Assembly: GCA_009192285.1 (NCBI GenBank)
Contig: CM018604.1
Coordinates: 1,054,001 to 1,118,000, forward strand
From: Morchella semilibera
Lineage: Eukaryota > Ascomycota > Pezizomycetes > Pezizales > Morchellaceae
DNA length: 64,000 bases
Reading direction: 5' to 3'
Part shown: in pieces, positions 26,342 to 35,803 of the stretch
Layout of the letters: each line of letters starts with the position of its first letter
Numbering within the stretch: position 1 is the stretch's first letter
Made by a program: the position numbers and the translations under genes
Notes under the pieces: model-generated
The model's database searches: none
What the model was told of the DNA's origin: nothing
The model's input: only the letters and a program-made list of their open reading frames with translations

Positions 26342-27961
26342 TTAACTATTCATCGCCAATTTTCCCTCTTCAACAGCCTTTATCTCCTCCTCCGCCTTCC
26401 TTTCCCTGACCTTTGCCAACACTACCTCCCTGAATATCGCCGTTCTCGCCGCTCTCGACAACCTCCTTGCACCACTAAGCTCCTCTTCCTCTTCCGGCGG
26501 CGGTACCCTCGCAGTTGCCGAGGTAATTCCCTCCCGTGCTGCCTGCACGGTGTTGGGTGGTATATCACTCGTCTCACCAGCTTCTTGATCGTCTTCACGA
26601 AGTCTCAGGGCCTCGATACGGTTTGCCAATTTTACCATTTCAATACCGCGGCGGAGACGTGCCTTGGCCATGTAGGATTTGATCTCTGGAAGGATGTCTT
26701 TGTCAGATGCAGTCTCACCCTTAAGCCATGTGTGCTTCAACGCCTCCTATTCACAAAGATTAGCCATAAGTTATATATTTTTCACCAAGGAAGAGGAGAC
26801 TAACAGCACTAGAAGGTCTATCACCCGGGTCCGTCTGAAGTAGAGATCCAATAAATAGTTTTGCATCTTTACTAACTCCCTTCCAGTATCTCTCGTGGAA
26901 TATGATTCTTCCTTTGGTACACTCTTCGACTAGCTCCTCCATATTCTCACTCCTAAAAGGTGAATACCCACATAGTAGGGTATATGTGATGACACCTAGA
27001 CTCCATAAGTCCACTGCCTTACCGTGGCCCTTCTTCATCATTACCTCTGGCGCAGCATATCCAAACGAGCCCGCCATGGATGTGAGAACAGTTGTATCAG
27101 TGTCGAGCATCTTTGCAATACCAAAGTCGGCAAGCACTAGAGAAGAATCTGGGTCTGGTGTCAAGTAGAGAAGATTCTCAGGCTTGAGGTCACGGTGTAC
27201 GATGTTGTTAGAGTGGAGGTAGTCCACGGCAGTAAGGATAGACCGAACAACTACGGTGGCATCTTTCTCGGTGAATTTTCCTTTTTCACAAATGCGATCG
27301 AAGAGTTCACCGCCGGTTGCGAGCTGTGTGACGATATAATATTTGTCCTAAAAGATTGTTAATAAGAAATCAAACCCATAAAGCAAGGCCCAAGACCAAC
27401 ACACCCAACCCCAACGATTAAACAGATCCTGGATCCAGTAAACGAAGAAAGAAAGCACGAACCCTTGATTCAAATGTATCCTTAAATGAAACAATATTTG
27501 GATGATCTAAACGTTTCAACAACCTCAATTCATCCTGCACCATTTCCTCATTCCCCTTTACGCTCTTCTTGAGGATTATTTTTACTGCGACCTTCCCAGA
27601 TGGGGATTCTGCCTCCCGTACTATCCCGTATGTTCCCGCACCCTGTTGCTTTGTTAGTTGATGCATTGGTGTGATTTGAAAGGACTACAATTACGAACCA
27701 GTGTACGACCCATTTTGTATTGAGATCTAGAGCATATAGGCCATCAGCATAAAATTCAAACACATCAACAACTGAGTGCAAAGAAGAGTTTCTTCACTTC
27801 TTATCATAGCTCGCCGGCTGTCCATTCAAGCGGTGAAACACCGAAGCAACCAGATCCATCCCCGCGTTCAATGAGAGTCTGAATGAGGATTGCGAACGCA
27901 CATGCCCACGAGAAGACCCACGAGAAGATCCGCTTTCGTGTCTTTCGCGACTTCGAGCCAT
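26342..27961 (-). CDS. Ca2+/calmodulin-dependent protein kinase (CMK1/cmkA-like)
   Basis: Five predicted exons on the minus strand: 27961-27798, 27726-27699 (28-nt microexon), 27642-27463, 27347-26805 and 26746-26342, about 439 residues. After a basic Ser/Arg-rich leader, [14 protein letters not shown] joins through the microexon to SQYKMGRTL and then the glycine loop GAGTYGIV. Further kinase landmarks: VAVKIILKK (ATP-binding Lys), [31 protein letters not shown] (catalytic loop), ADFGIAKML (DFG), an APE motif (YAAPEVMM), and the CaMK-type [20 protein letters not shown]. The C-terminal extension beyond ALKHTWL is charged and helical and should contain the autoinhibitory and calmodulin-binding region. 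The family phosphorylates Ser/Thr targets after Ca2+/calmodulin binding. An in-frame upstream ATG at 28039 exists; 27961 was preferred because it lies just before the leader. Its promoter is shared with the divergent E2 gene at 28988. Confidence 0.88.
27699..27726 (-). other. 28-nt microexon of the CaM-kinase gene
   Basis: The exon adds 28 nt between a GTGAAG donor (intron 27797-27727) and a GTTCGT donor (intron 27698-27643). It supplies SQYKMGRTL, which precedes the glycine-rich loop in CMK1-type kinases. Skipping it would shift the frame (28 is not a multiple of 3), so its inclusion decides whether an active kinase can be made. Confidence 0.7.
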
Positions 27962-28987
27962 TGCGGTATAAAGAGAAATAGTGATAGATTTTTGTCTGCG
28001 GTTGTGGTTGTGTTGCAAGTAGCACGGTCTAATGTACACAGGAGAGGCAGGGAGGGAAAGAGAGTTTTAATCTAAATTACAGCTCACGGTTTTTACTATA
28101 TATAAAAAGCGTGTCTTGGATTGGAGCTTGGAGCAGCGGGGATTGTGTTTTTTATTGGCTTCCCCCCGATATGTGGCGCAGTCTGTATAGTCTGTGTGTT
28201 GTCTGGGTGTAGTTAGATACAATCTTAGTATGCTTCATTTGAATTCACCCTTTGTTCTTGTGCACTTGTCCAGATAAGTAGATACAAGTAGATGATAAAT
28301 TGTATTACTCGGTTATCTACTAATCACTATAGCTACATGGGTACATACTCTAAACGTAAAAAAAAAAAGTCGTCGTCAGTGTTTTTTTTGCTTCTTGCTT
28401 GGAAGTTTCTCTACTTGGTTTAGTGTGTCGATTTGTTTGTGCATGGCACACCTTATCCTGCATCACCCCCCAACAACCTCCAACGGCTTTCCGCCCACTC
28501 GCTCTTCTCAGCGAATACGGCCGTACCTACGTATACATGAAGTACATATATCCAAGGCCTCTTCCACCTTACGAGACGCCTCGAGCATATAGGGTAGCTT
28601 CACGTAGAGTGTTCTCTACCGAGCACGTAGAGTAGTTACACATACAGAAATACAGAAATACAAACAGATCAGGACGCAACATGGTGACATGCATGTCTAC
28701 TACATGTATGTAGGTACATGTAGTCCGCAATGTCTAGTTAGGCTGACAAGACATAAAGTTTAACATGTAGGAACTCTAAGTTGCTAGAGCTTCCATCAGA
28801 GCCCCAACCCAAAGCTTGTCCCTATCACGTGCATCTGTACCCCACTTCGTGTGCTACTATTTCTGATTCTATCCCTTCTCTGCTTCAACCCTTTACTCAG
28901 ACTTCAGTGTGTCGAACAGCTTCCCCAAAAAAAGGAAAAACCACTCTCCCATTACATCGTTTTTCGCACAAACACCCAACTCTCATA
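27962..28987. promoter_or_regulatory. Divergent promoter region of CaM kinase and E2
   Basis: Just over 1 kb separates the two start codons, and both genes must be driven from here. It contains two TACATGTA sites 13 bp apart (28701 and 28714). The pyrimidine-rich stretch at 28.80-28.98 kb looks like the E2 5' UTR. No gene is seen; short frames in 28.39-28.63 kb have no support. Confidence 0.5.
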
Positions 28988-29956
28988 ATGGGGCCCACAC
29001 CCGCGTTCTCCAAGCGCCTCAAGCGCGAGCTACTCAATGTATTACCCCCCTCCCCCCTCTCTCGCCCCAACTTCCCTTAGCTATGACTTCTAACACTTTC
29101 GCTATAGATGCAGAAAGAGCTTCCCGCTGGTATCCTTCCACCCTCTTATCTCTAGCCCCTCGATCTACATCGCTATAGCTCCATGTACTAAGTAAAAAAA
29201 AACAAAAACAATAGGAATCTACATAGCATCCGCCAACGACCTGTCAACATGGGAAATGGATCTTGAAGTGCTGGACCCAAACCCGATCTATCACGGGAAG
29301 AAGTTCCGCTTAAGGTTCAGGTTTGGCAAGAACTATCCGATCGAGCCACCAGAGGTTATGTTTGTAAGAACAGTGGATAGGGGTGAGTTCAGTTATTTTA
29401 TTGTTGTTGTTACAGAGTTGTGGGCGCGGTAGTGGGTAACGGTGGCGTGTGTCCCTTCTGTTGCTGCTACGCTACTGTTGTTTGTGCCAAACATACGTAG
29501 CGTGACAGTCAAAGGTGACAGCAAGAATGCCTTCGTGAAGTGTTCTACTGGCACCACTATAATGACGCCGCTGCTAGCAGCTTCTTGCCTCCTCACGATA
29601 CATCCAGTATTGCCACCACCTTACTTAGCTAACAATCCCAGAAATACCAATGCACCCACATGTCTATTCCAACGGCATAATATGCCTCGACCTCCTATCC
29701 ACCGGTCACGGCTGGAGCCCCGTACAAAACGTCGAAAGTGTCTGCGTGAGCATCCAATCTATGCTCACTGGTAACACCAAGAACGGTTTGTACCCCCCCC
29801 CCCTCCCCTCCCCCGCCATCCTTGCTAAATTATCCCTCTCCGGCTAATCATGACAATGGGTAAACAGAGAGGCCAGAGGGTGACTCGCAATTTGTAATGA
29901 CCCCAATGAGGAGTCTGAGGGATATCAACTTCGTGTACGACGATCTGACGGTGTGA
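28988..29956 (+). CDS. Ubiquitin-conjugating enzyme E2, UBE2W-like
   Basis: Five predicted exons: 28988-29038, 29108-29129 (22-nt microexon), 29215-29382, 29642-29785 and 29868-29956, giving 157 residues, close to the 151 of human UBE2W. The UBC fold is complete: N-terminal helix SKRLKRELLNMQKELPAG, then FRLRFRFGKNYPIEPPEVMF, then the signature HPHVYSNGIICLDLL with catalytic Cys, WSPVQNVESVCVSIQSML, and a short tail. The sequence HPHVYSNG plus SVQSV-like segment is specific to the UBE2W branch. In animals this E2 attaches ubiquitin to the alpha-amino group of substrate N termini instead of lysines; whether the fungal protein does so is inference. The HPN tripeptide of most E2s reads HPH here, as in UBE2W. 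The microexon codes for MQKELPA within helix 1. Confidence 0.9.
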
Positions 29957-30843
29957 AAGATTTGCGGATGGCGGGAGTTTTCTCTTTTGTTTGTTTTTAT
30001 TTTTATTTTTTATTTTTTTTCTCTTTTTTTTTGTGCGAAGCTACGGACAGAAAGGCAAACTATATATTTATTGACAGAGTCCAGGTGCAGAAATGAGCGT
30101 CTCGTGCTGAAGGCGTCTGCTAGTCCTAAATCTGAACCGAACTTCATATGTAAACCGGAATATCTACACCAGTTTAACGGTTGAGGTGGGTAAGGGCGGC
30201 TAATTGAGTGACTAGATGAAGTGGTTTTTCTTGGCCCGAAGAAATAGCTCTTTATTAATAAATTACATGTAGCTTATGGGTAATGCATACTTGTAGCTCT
30301 GAAAACATGTATTAATATCGGCAGCCCATCTTCTTGGATCGTCCACCTTGCCATTGGTTGTCATGGCCATTACGAATTAGATACCAGGTCTTGTCACGGC
30401 AGAAATACCATATAAGTAATAATAGTCTTCTCATCAGCTTCCCTAGTATTTGTCCTCCAGGCTTTTCTGGAAGTGGCGTTCGTTCTTGGCAGTCTTGAAT
30501 TTGGCGTTGACTCACCATATATCACTCGCATGAATCTCTAGACGAGTTCAAAGCCTAGTATTTGTCTGCATCCAAAATCTCATAGAAATGGCGCCTGTCA
30601 ACAAATTGCTTTTTTTTTTGTTTACATCAGTCAACAAATTGCTTTACCTACATTTAGTTGTCTTTCTGCAAGCCTGAACCCGTACATGTCTCATCCAATA
30701 AAAGAAACCAAAAAAAAAATACGGCATTCACTCTCTCCAGCCTGACTTGTTCGCCGTTCTCCCCAATTAACCCCAGACTATCTATACAAAGTTACGTCCA
30801 GATCTTAGATAGCTTGAACCGTTCATTATCACTACTTGGCTAT
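29957..30843. other. Convergent spacer between E2 and NLR genes
   Basis: T-rich 3' flank of the E2 at 29.98-30.03 kb, TACATGTA at 30264, and a 15-bp direct repeat (GTCAACAAATTGCTT at 30598 and 30632) around a T tract. A short minus-strand frame at 30312-30518 has no recognisable domain. Nothing else is seen. Confidence 0.5.
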
Positions 30844-33800
30844 TCACCAGTAATCTGCGTAACTTTTGTGGCAAGTTAGACGTGACCTCCTTTGTTTCTT
30901 TTTTCTCTTTATACCTAGGGGAGGGGGATCGAGGGTGTTTGGAAACTTACTTTTTTCACGGATAAGTTTTAAGCAACGTGGATCGGAGGGTACTGATAGT
31001 GCCATTCTCCCACATTCGTCCTCAGCCAATACATCAACACCCCTCTCGAGCAGCAACCGGACAGTCGCCTCATCTGCTGATTCTGCAGCGTCGAACAGTA
31101 CTGTTCTCCCCTTGGTATCCTTGGCTGATACATCGGCACCCTTCTCGAGCAGTAATTTGACAGTTGCCTCATCTCCCAAGTATGCAGCACTAAACAGCGC
31201 CGTCTTCCCATCGCGATCCTTGGCCAGTACATCAACACCATTCTCGAACAGCAGCTGGATAGCCTTCTCATTTCCTGGGTATGCAGCATCGAAAAGTGCT
31301 GTTTTCCCGTTCATATCCTTCGCCGATATATCAGCACCCTTCTCGAGCAGTAATCGGATAATTGCCTCATCTCCTAGGTGTGCAGCGCTGAACAGTACTG
31401 TACTCCCATTATTATCCTTGGCCGATATATCAGCACCATTCTCGAGCAGCAACCGGACAGCCCCCTCATTTCCTGGGCGTGCAGCCTCGAAAAGTGCTGT
31501 TCTTCCCTTACTGTCCCTAGCCGATACATCGGCACCCTTTTCGAGCAGCAACTGGACAATTGCCTCATTTGTTGAGTGTGCAGCATTAAACAGTGCTGTG
31601 CTCCCATCGCGAGTCTTGACTGATACATCGGCACCTTTCTCTAGTAGCAATCGGACAATGGCCTCACTCATTGATTCTGCAGCAGTAAACAGTGCTGTTC
31701 TCCCCTGTATATCCCTGGCCGATACATCAATACCCTTCTCAAGAAGCAACCGTACAGTTGCCTCATCTCCTGCGAGCGTAGCGTCAAACAGTACTGTTCT
31801 CCCTATTTTATCCGTAGCCGATATATCAATACCTTTCTCGAGTAGTAACTTGACAGTTACCTCATCTCTTGATTCTGCAGCAATGAACAGTGCTGTCCTT
31901 CCCTTACTATCCTTGGCTGATACATCAATACCTTTCTCGAGAAGCAATCGGATAGTTGCCCCATCTCTTGATTCTGCGGCAAGGAACAGTACTGTTCTCT
32001 CCAGGTTATCTCTGGCTGATATATCAGCATTATTCTCGAGCAGCAATCGGACAGTTGCTTCGTCTCCTGAACGTGCAGCAAGTAATAGTGCTGTTCTTCC
32101 CGATTTGTTCTTTGCCGATACATCAGCACCTTTCTCGAGCAGCCACCGGACAATTTCTTCATTTCCCCTCCTTGCCGCCAAGTGTAGCGCTGTTTCGTTC
32201 TCAGTGTTCGTAGCTGAGATATCAGCGCCGGATTCGAGCAAAAACTGGGCCATCCTCTTGTCCCTCGAAAAATGCAATGCCACCCCGGAATTATGTGTCG
32301 CAGAGACTTTAATACCCTTGACATCATTATTCAACAGCTTTTGGACCCCAAGTATATGCCCCAAAGCTGATGCTACTTGGAGTGAGTAGGTCTGCTCATC
32401 TTTAGGGTCTATCCTGAACGGCCAAATACTGTGTTGGTATGAGAGAGAGAGAAACAGGTGAACATTATTCTGACGTTTGAGGAACTCTAATAGAGCCTCC
32501 AATGACTTATCTTCCTCACAATTTTCGATATGTAGATATAAAAAGGTGACGGCATATTCCATGAAACAGTAAGGCAAGGGTGGGTTATTGAGCAAATTCC
32601 GGATCCATCTATATCTCAAACCGAACCTCTGCTCCTGCTTTGAGTAGTCCTTACCAAAACTATCAAAGGAAAGATATTTTAAGCAAGTTATGGTAACCCT
32701 TAGCTCCGCATCCTGGTGTATGATCGAATTTCTTTGGAGATATTCCTGAACGGTCAAGTGCACTAGCCGGACAACTTTTCCACAATCGATCGTCACAAGG
32801 CCGGCACAGACCTCGAGAATCATTTCCTGATCTGGGACATCTGATTCGTCAAACTCGTGTCCCGCCTGACTGACAGAAAGCGCCACTCGAAGTTCGTCGA
32901 CTCTGAGCGGCCGATTGGCTGACACGAGCCAAGTAAATATCATAATTGCCAAGTTTTTACGGCTCTCCGATTTCTGACTGATTTTCTTTATCACCCTATC
33001 GTAGGTATCGTCTAAGAGGGAATTGACACTTGATGAAGTTTTCATGTTCTTTAACGCTTTGAGAACCTCATTTATCGTCGTTTGTTGGCAGAGGTATTCG
33101 ATTTGAAATCGCACAAGCAAAAACCTAATCAAATTAGCTACATATCTAGAGCATACAAGACAGTAGCCACATGTAGCCAGACTTTTAGCACTTACATTCC
33201 TTGAGCGCATACAGTAAGCCCGGTTATTACATCGTCTTCAAATCCCCCCTTTCTAATAAGACGCTTCGCATCTTCATTCTCCTCAATTTTTTCTTGGATG
33301 TAGTACTTTATATCATCCTTGTTCGCCGAGAGCTCAATTTGTGATAAATCCTTGAGGGAATCTCGTATATCTTGGTGCTCGCGACTTGTTAAAAAGATCC
33401 TAGCGCCATCGTTTCCCATACGACGTATTAAGGGAAGAATCCTCTTTTGACGTTCACTTAATTCGCACTCATCCAATGCGTCAAACACTAGGAATACCTC
33501 CCCGAATCGCTTAAACGTCGAAAGAAGGACAGGGTAGAGCTCTTCTAAAGTGGGCTCTCTCCCTGTCTCCTCGGATTTCTCGTGTAGCTTCACTAGTTCC
33601 GGGTGCAGATCGGCAAGTTGATATCCAAGCTGTCTTATCAGACTACGAAGAACACCTACTGCTGTTTGCTTGATCTGTTCTTTATAGTTGAAGTAGATAT
33701 AGGCTACGCCCATAGCTAATCTCCAGGGTTTTTGGCTTGCCTGACGCTCAAAATGGTCAATCACGGCAGAGCTATATCAAACAATCATTTTTGTTAATAA

Positions 33801-34994
33801 TCACAACATTTGTATAAAGCTAGGGGCACGTCCAGGAACTTGTCAAAGTAAGAACCCCGTTTTAGAAAAACAATGTTAGGTGTATTGTTGATTGAGTTCC
33901 TGAAAAGTAGGTCCCACCTACCTTTCGACTTAACTGTTGGGTCCCCACCACCTCATTAAAAAGGAGTATTGGAGTAGAGCACCAAACGCGCTCACTTTTT
34001 ACCAAACAGTTTTCAAGGTGTTCCCGAACGAGCCCTAAACAACCGGCATAACTTGAATGAATATTTGCATACCTCAAAAACGTTTTTCCTGCACCAGCTG
34101 TAGTACGGCGAATATATCAATACCTACTTGATCTTGAATAAACGGATAATGAGCACCTACGAATTCCATAACCCCAAAGAATATGGGAATCACACCTCCC
34201 GTCCACCAATTTTTTAAGTTCTAATGACTCTACGAGCCATCTTCCCGTGTACTTCTGTCGTTCGTTGCTGATCTCTCTGTGTCTGTGATTTGTGTCTGTG
34301 GCTTCTGAACAGAACCAGCTGAGGACTTCTCCGCGTTTTTTCTCTATAATTTATTTAGTAGTGGATAGATATAGTCCACGAGAATCGAATTTTTCAACTT
34401 ACTCCTCTGGATATCCTGTTCGTCTTTCCATCGTGTAGACAACTCATCAACGGAGACTTTTATGCCCTCCGTGTCCTTTTTGATCGTTTCTGACAGGATG
34501 CTAATCTAGCTTTAGTATGGTTGTACTTGTACTTACATTAATCAATTCATATAAACTCACATATGGTCTGTGTTGATCGCAAGGATAAAAAGGCTTTTTT
34601 GTCTCTCGATGCATGAGATTATCTGCATGGTGTCCGCTTTTTCTAACGGCCACTTTAGCCTACGGAAGTTTAAGGTCCGGAAAACCCCCTTAGTCTTAGT
34701 CTTAGTCAATTTGAGCTTTTTGAGGACTTCTAGCTGAATAACACATTTTGGGATTGGTCCGTCCTTAGCGTTGAGCGTTTTCAAGGTCTTTGATGCTGGG
34801 TTTCTATCGGTATATTCCTGCAAATCTTTTAGGACAGCACAAAGAGACTTAACCTCCTCCACAAGATCTTTAGCTTCCTGTGGTGCTTTTTTGACTGCTC
34901 CGACGTAGTCACAAACCGACTGCGCAACCTGCGCGGCGAGTTGAGCAAGAGCAATAGCACTCGCTACAGCACCCAAAACCTCCAGTCCGGACAT
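30844..34994 (-). CDS. STAND/NLR receptor: HeLo-like N terminus, NACHT, ankyrin repeats
   Basis: Six predicted exons on the minus strand: 34994-34561, 34500-34403, 34343-34161, 34097-34073, 33771-33196 and 33124-30844, about 1198 residues, all in phase. The N terminus (MSGLEVLGAVASAIALAQLAAQ) fits the Pfam fungal N-terminal domain of STAND proteins, a HeLo-like fold. The NACHT core has Walker A GIPGAGKT near residue 240 and Walker B VFLVFDALDEC near 345, followed by IFLTSREHQDI, GMFLLVRFQIEYLCQQTT and a winged-helix region. Residues 715-1160 hold about 13 ankyrin repeats of 33 residues. Fungal proteins of this kind take part in non-self recognition and regulated cell death; ligand and partners are unknown. 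It looks intact. The uniform repeats suggest recent repeat turnover. A 507-codon open frame antisense to the array is a by-product of the repeats. Confidence 0.88.
30985..32240 (-). repeat. 99-bp tandem array encoding ankyrin repeats
   Basis: About 13 consecutive 33-codon units, each with a core such as GRTALFxAAxxGDEATVRLLLEKGADVSAKD. The units are much more alike than in typical ankyrin proteins. Variation is concentrated at a few positions (after TALF, around the inter-helix residues and in the G/N-A/I/V-D turn). The first unit and the last (GRMALSVPSD) are degenerate capping repeats. High similarity between neighbouring units implies unequal crossing-over or gene conversion, as known for repeat domains of fungal NLRs. 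Confidence 0.85.
34073..34097 (-). other. 25-nt microexon encoding the NLR P-loop
   Basis: Bounded by a TACTACAG acceptor and a GTATGC donor; both flanking introns keep phase. It encodes PGAGKTFL, so the nucleotide-binding Walker A Gly-Lys-Thr depends on recognition of an exon shorter than ten codons. Without it the frame changes, and no NACHT protein could be made from the transcript. Confidence 0.7.
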
Positions 34995-35803
34995 TTTTGT
35001 CCGTCAATATTCTTGTTGATGTTCGTAGACGCGCGTTGTAAATTTGAGGCGGGGCTAGGATAACTACATGTAGGCTGAAAGCTTATGATTACGTGTAACC
35101 ATTCTCATCGGTTACGTCCATCCATATGCACCTTATACTAAACCTACTGACTCTCTTTTGAAGCAGCATATGGTCTGTACTTGTGCTTAGAGTATGTACA
35201 TAATCGAAAAAACTACCATTTATGAGGATTGTAGTGCAAACACAGCACCAGCTATCGAAACATGATTTAGACAAATATAGGTATGAACCATTCCTACAAT
35301 TCATATACTGCACTCTGTCAGCGCAGCAAGGCTACATGTATATAATCGATTAAGTACATGTATCGAAGGAGGTTCCGGTCACCACATGTAATTTCCTCTG
35401 CAATGATATACCGGGCTAGTTTTGTGCCAATATGAGTGGCTGGACCGTCACTCTCCTTCGCGGCCAATATAAGCGCTAAACGCGGAGTAGGCAATTCCAC
35501 TTGCCTTCGCGGGGGATGCAACGCCTAAGAACGTCAAAAGTGACCTCGGGGAGCATACTCTAGGACAGCTGGTAAATAAAATATAGATACAAATCTTTAT
35601 GCAAAATAAGCCAAGATTCTCTATGCTCGCTCACCCTCGACGTTCTTGGCCGTTGCACTAAATCCCATATGTATGTAGAAGTACATGTATGTACCCCATG
35701 AAAGCGTCTAACTCACCAACTAAGAAAGTTATACACACGTTACCCGGACCAAGCGCAAAGCGCAATCAACGTCAAACCCATAGCCGGAAAACAGCCCCCA
35801 AAA
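34995..35803. promoter_or_regulatory. Divergent promoter of NLR and ValRS with four TACATGTA sites
   Basis: This 809-bp region separates the NLR start (minus strand) from the ValRS start (plus strand). TACATGTA occurs at 35065, 35333, 35355 and 35682, the densest group in the window, with a near match (CACATGTA) near 35384. The spacing between 35333 and 35355 is 22 bp, about two helical turns. The palindrome could be a binding site for a dimeric regulator; this is inference. Confidence 0.5.

Noticed and set aside
30866-32389. 507-codon open frame on the + strand, the longest of that strand in this part
   Set aside because: It is exactly antisense to the ankyrin array; the 99-bp repeat keeps this frame open in every unit. 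Its Ser-rich product has no domain and the sense strand encodes a complete NLR.
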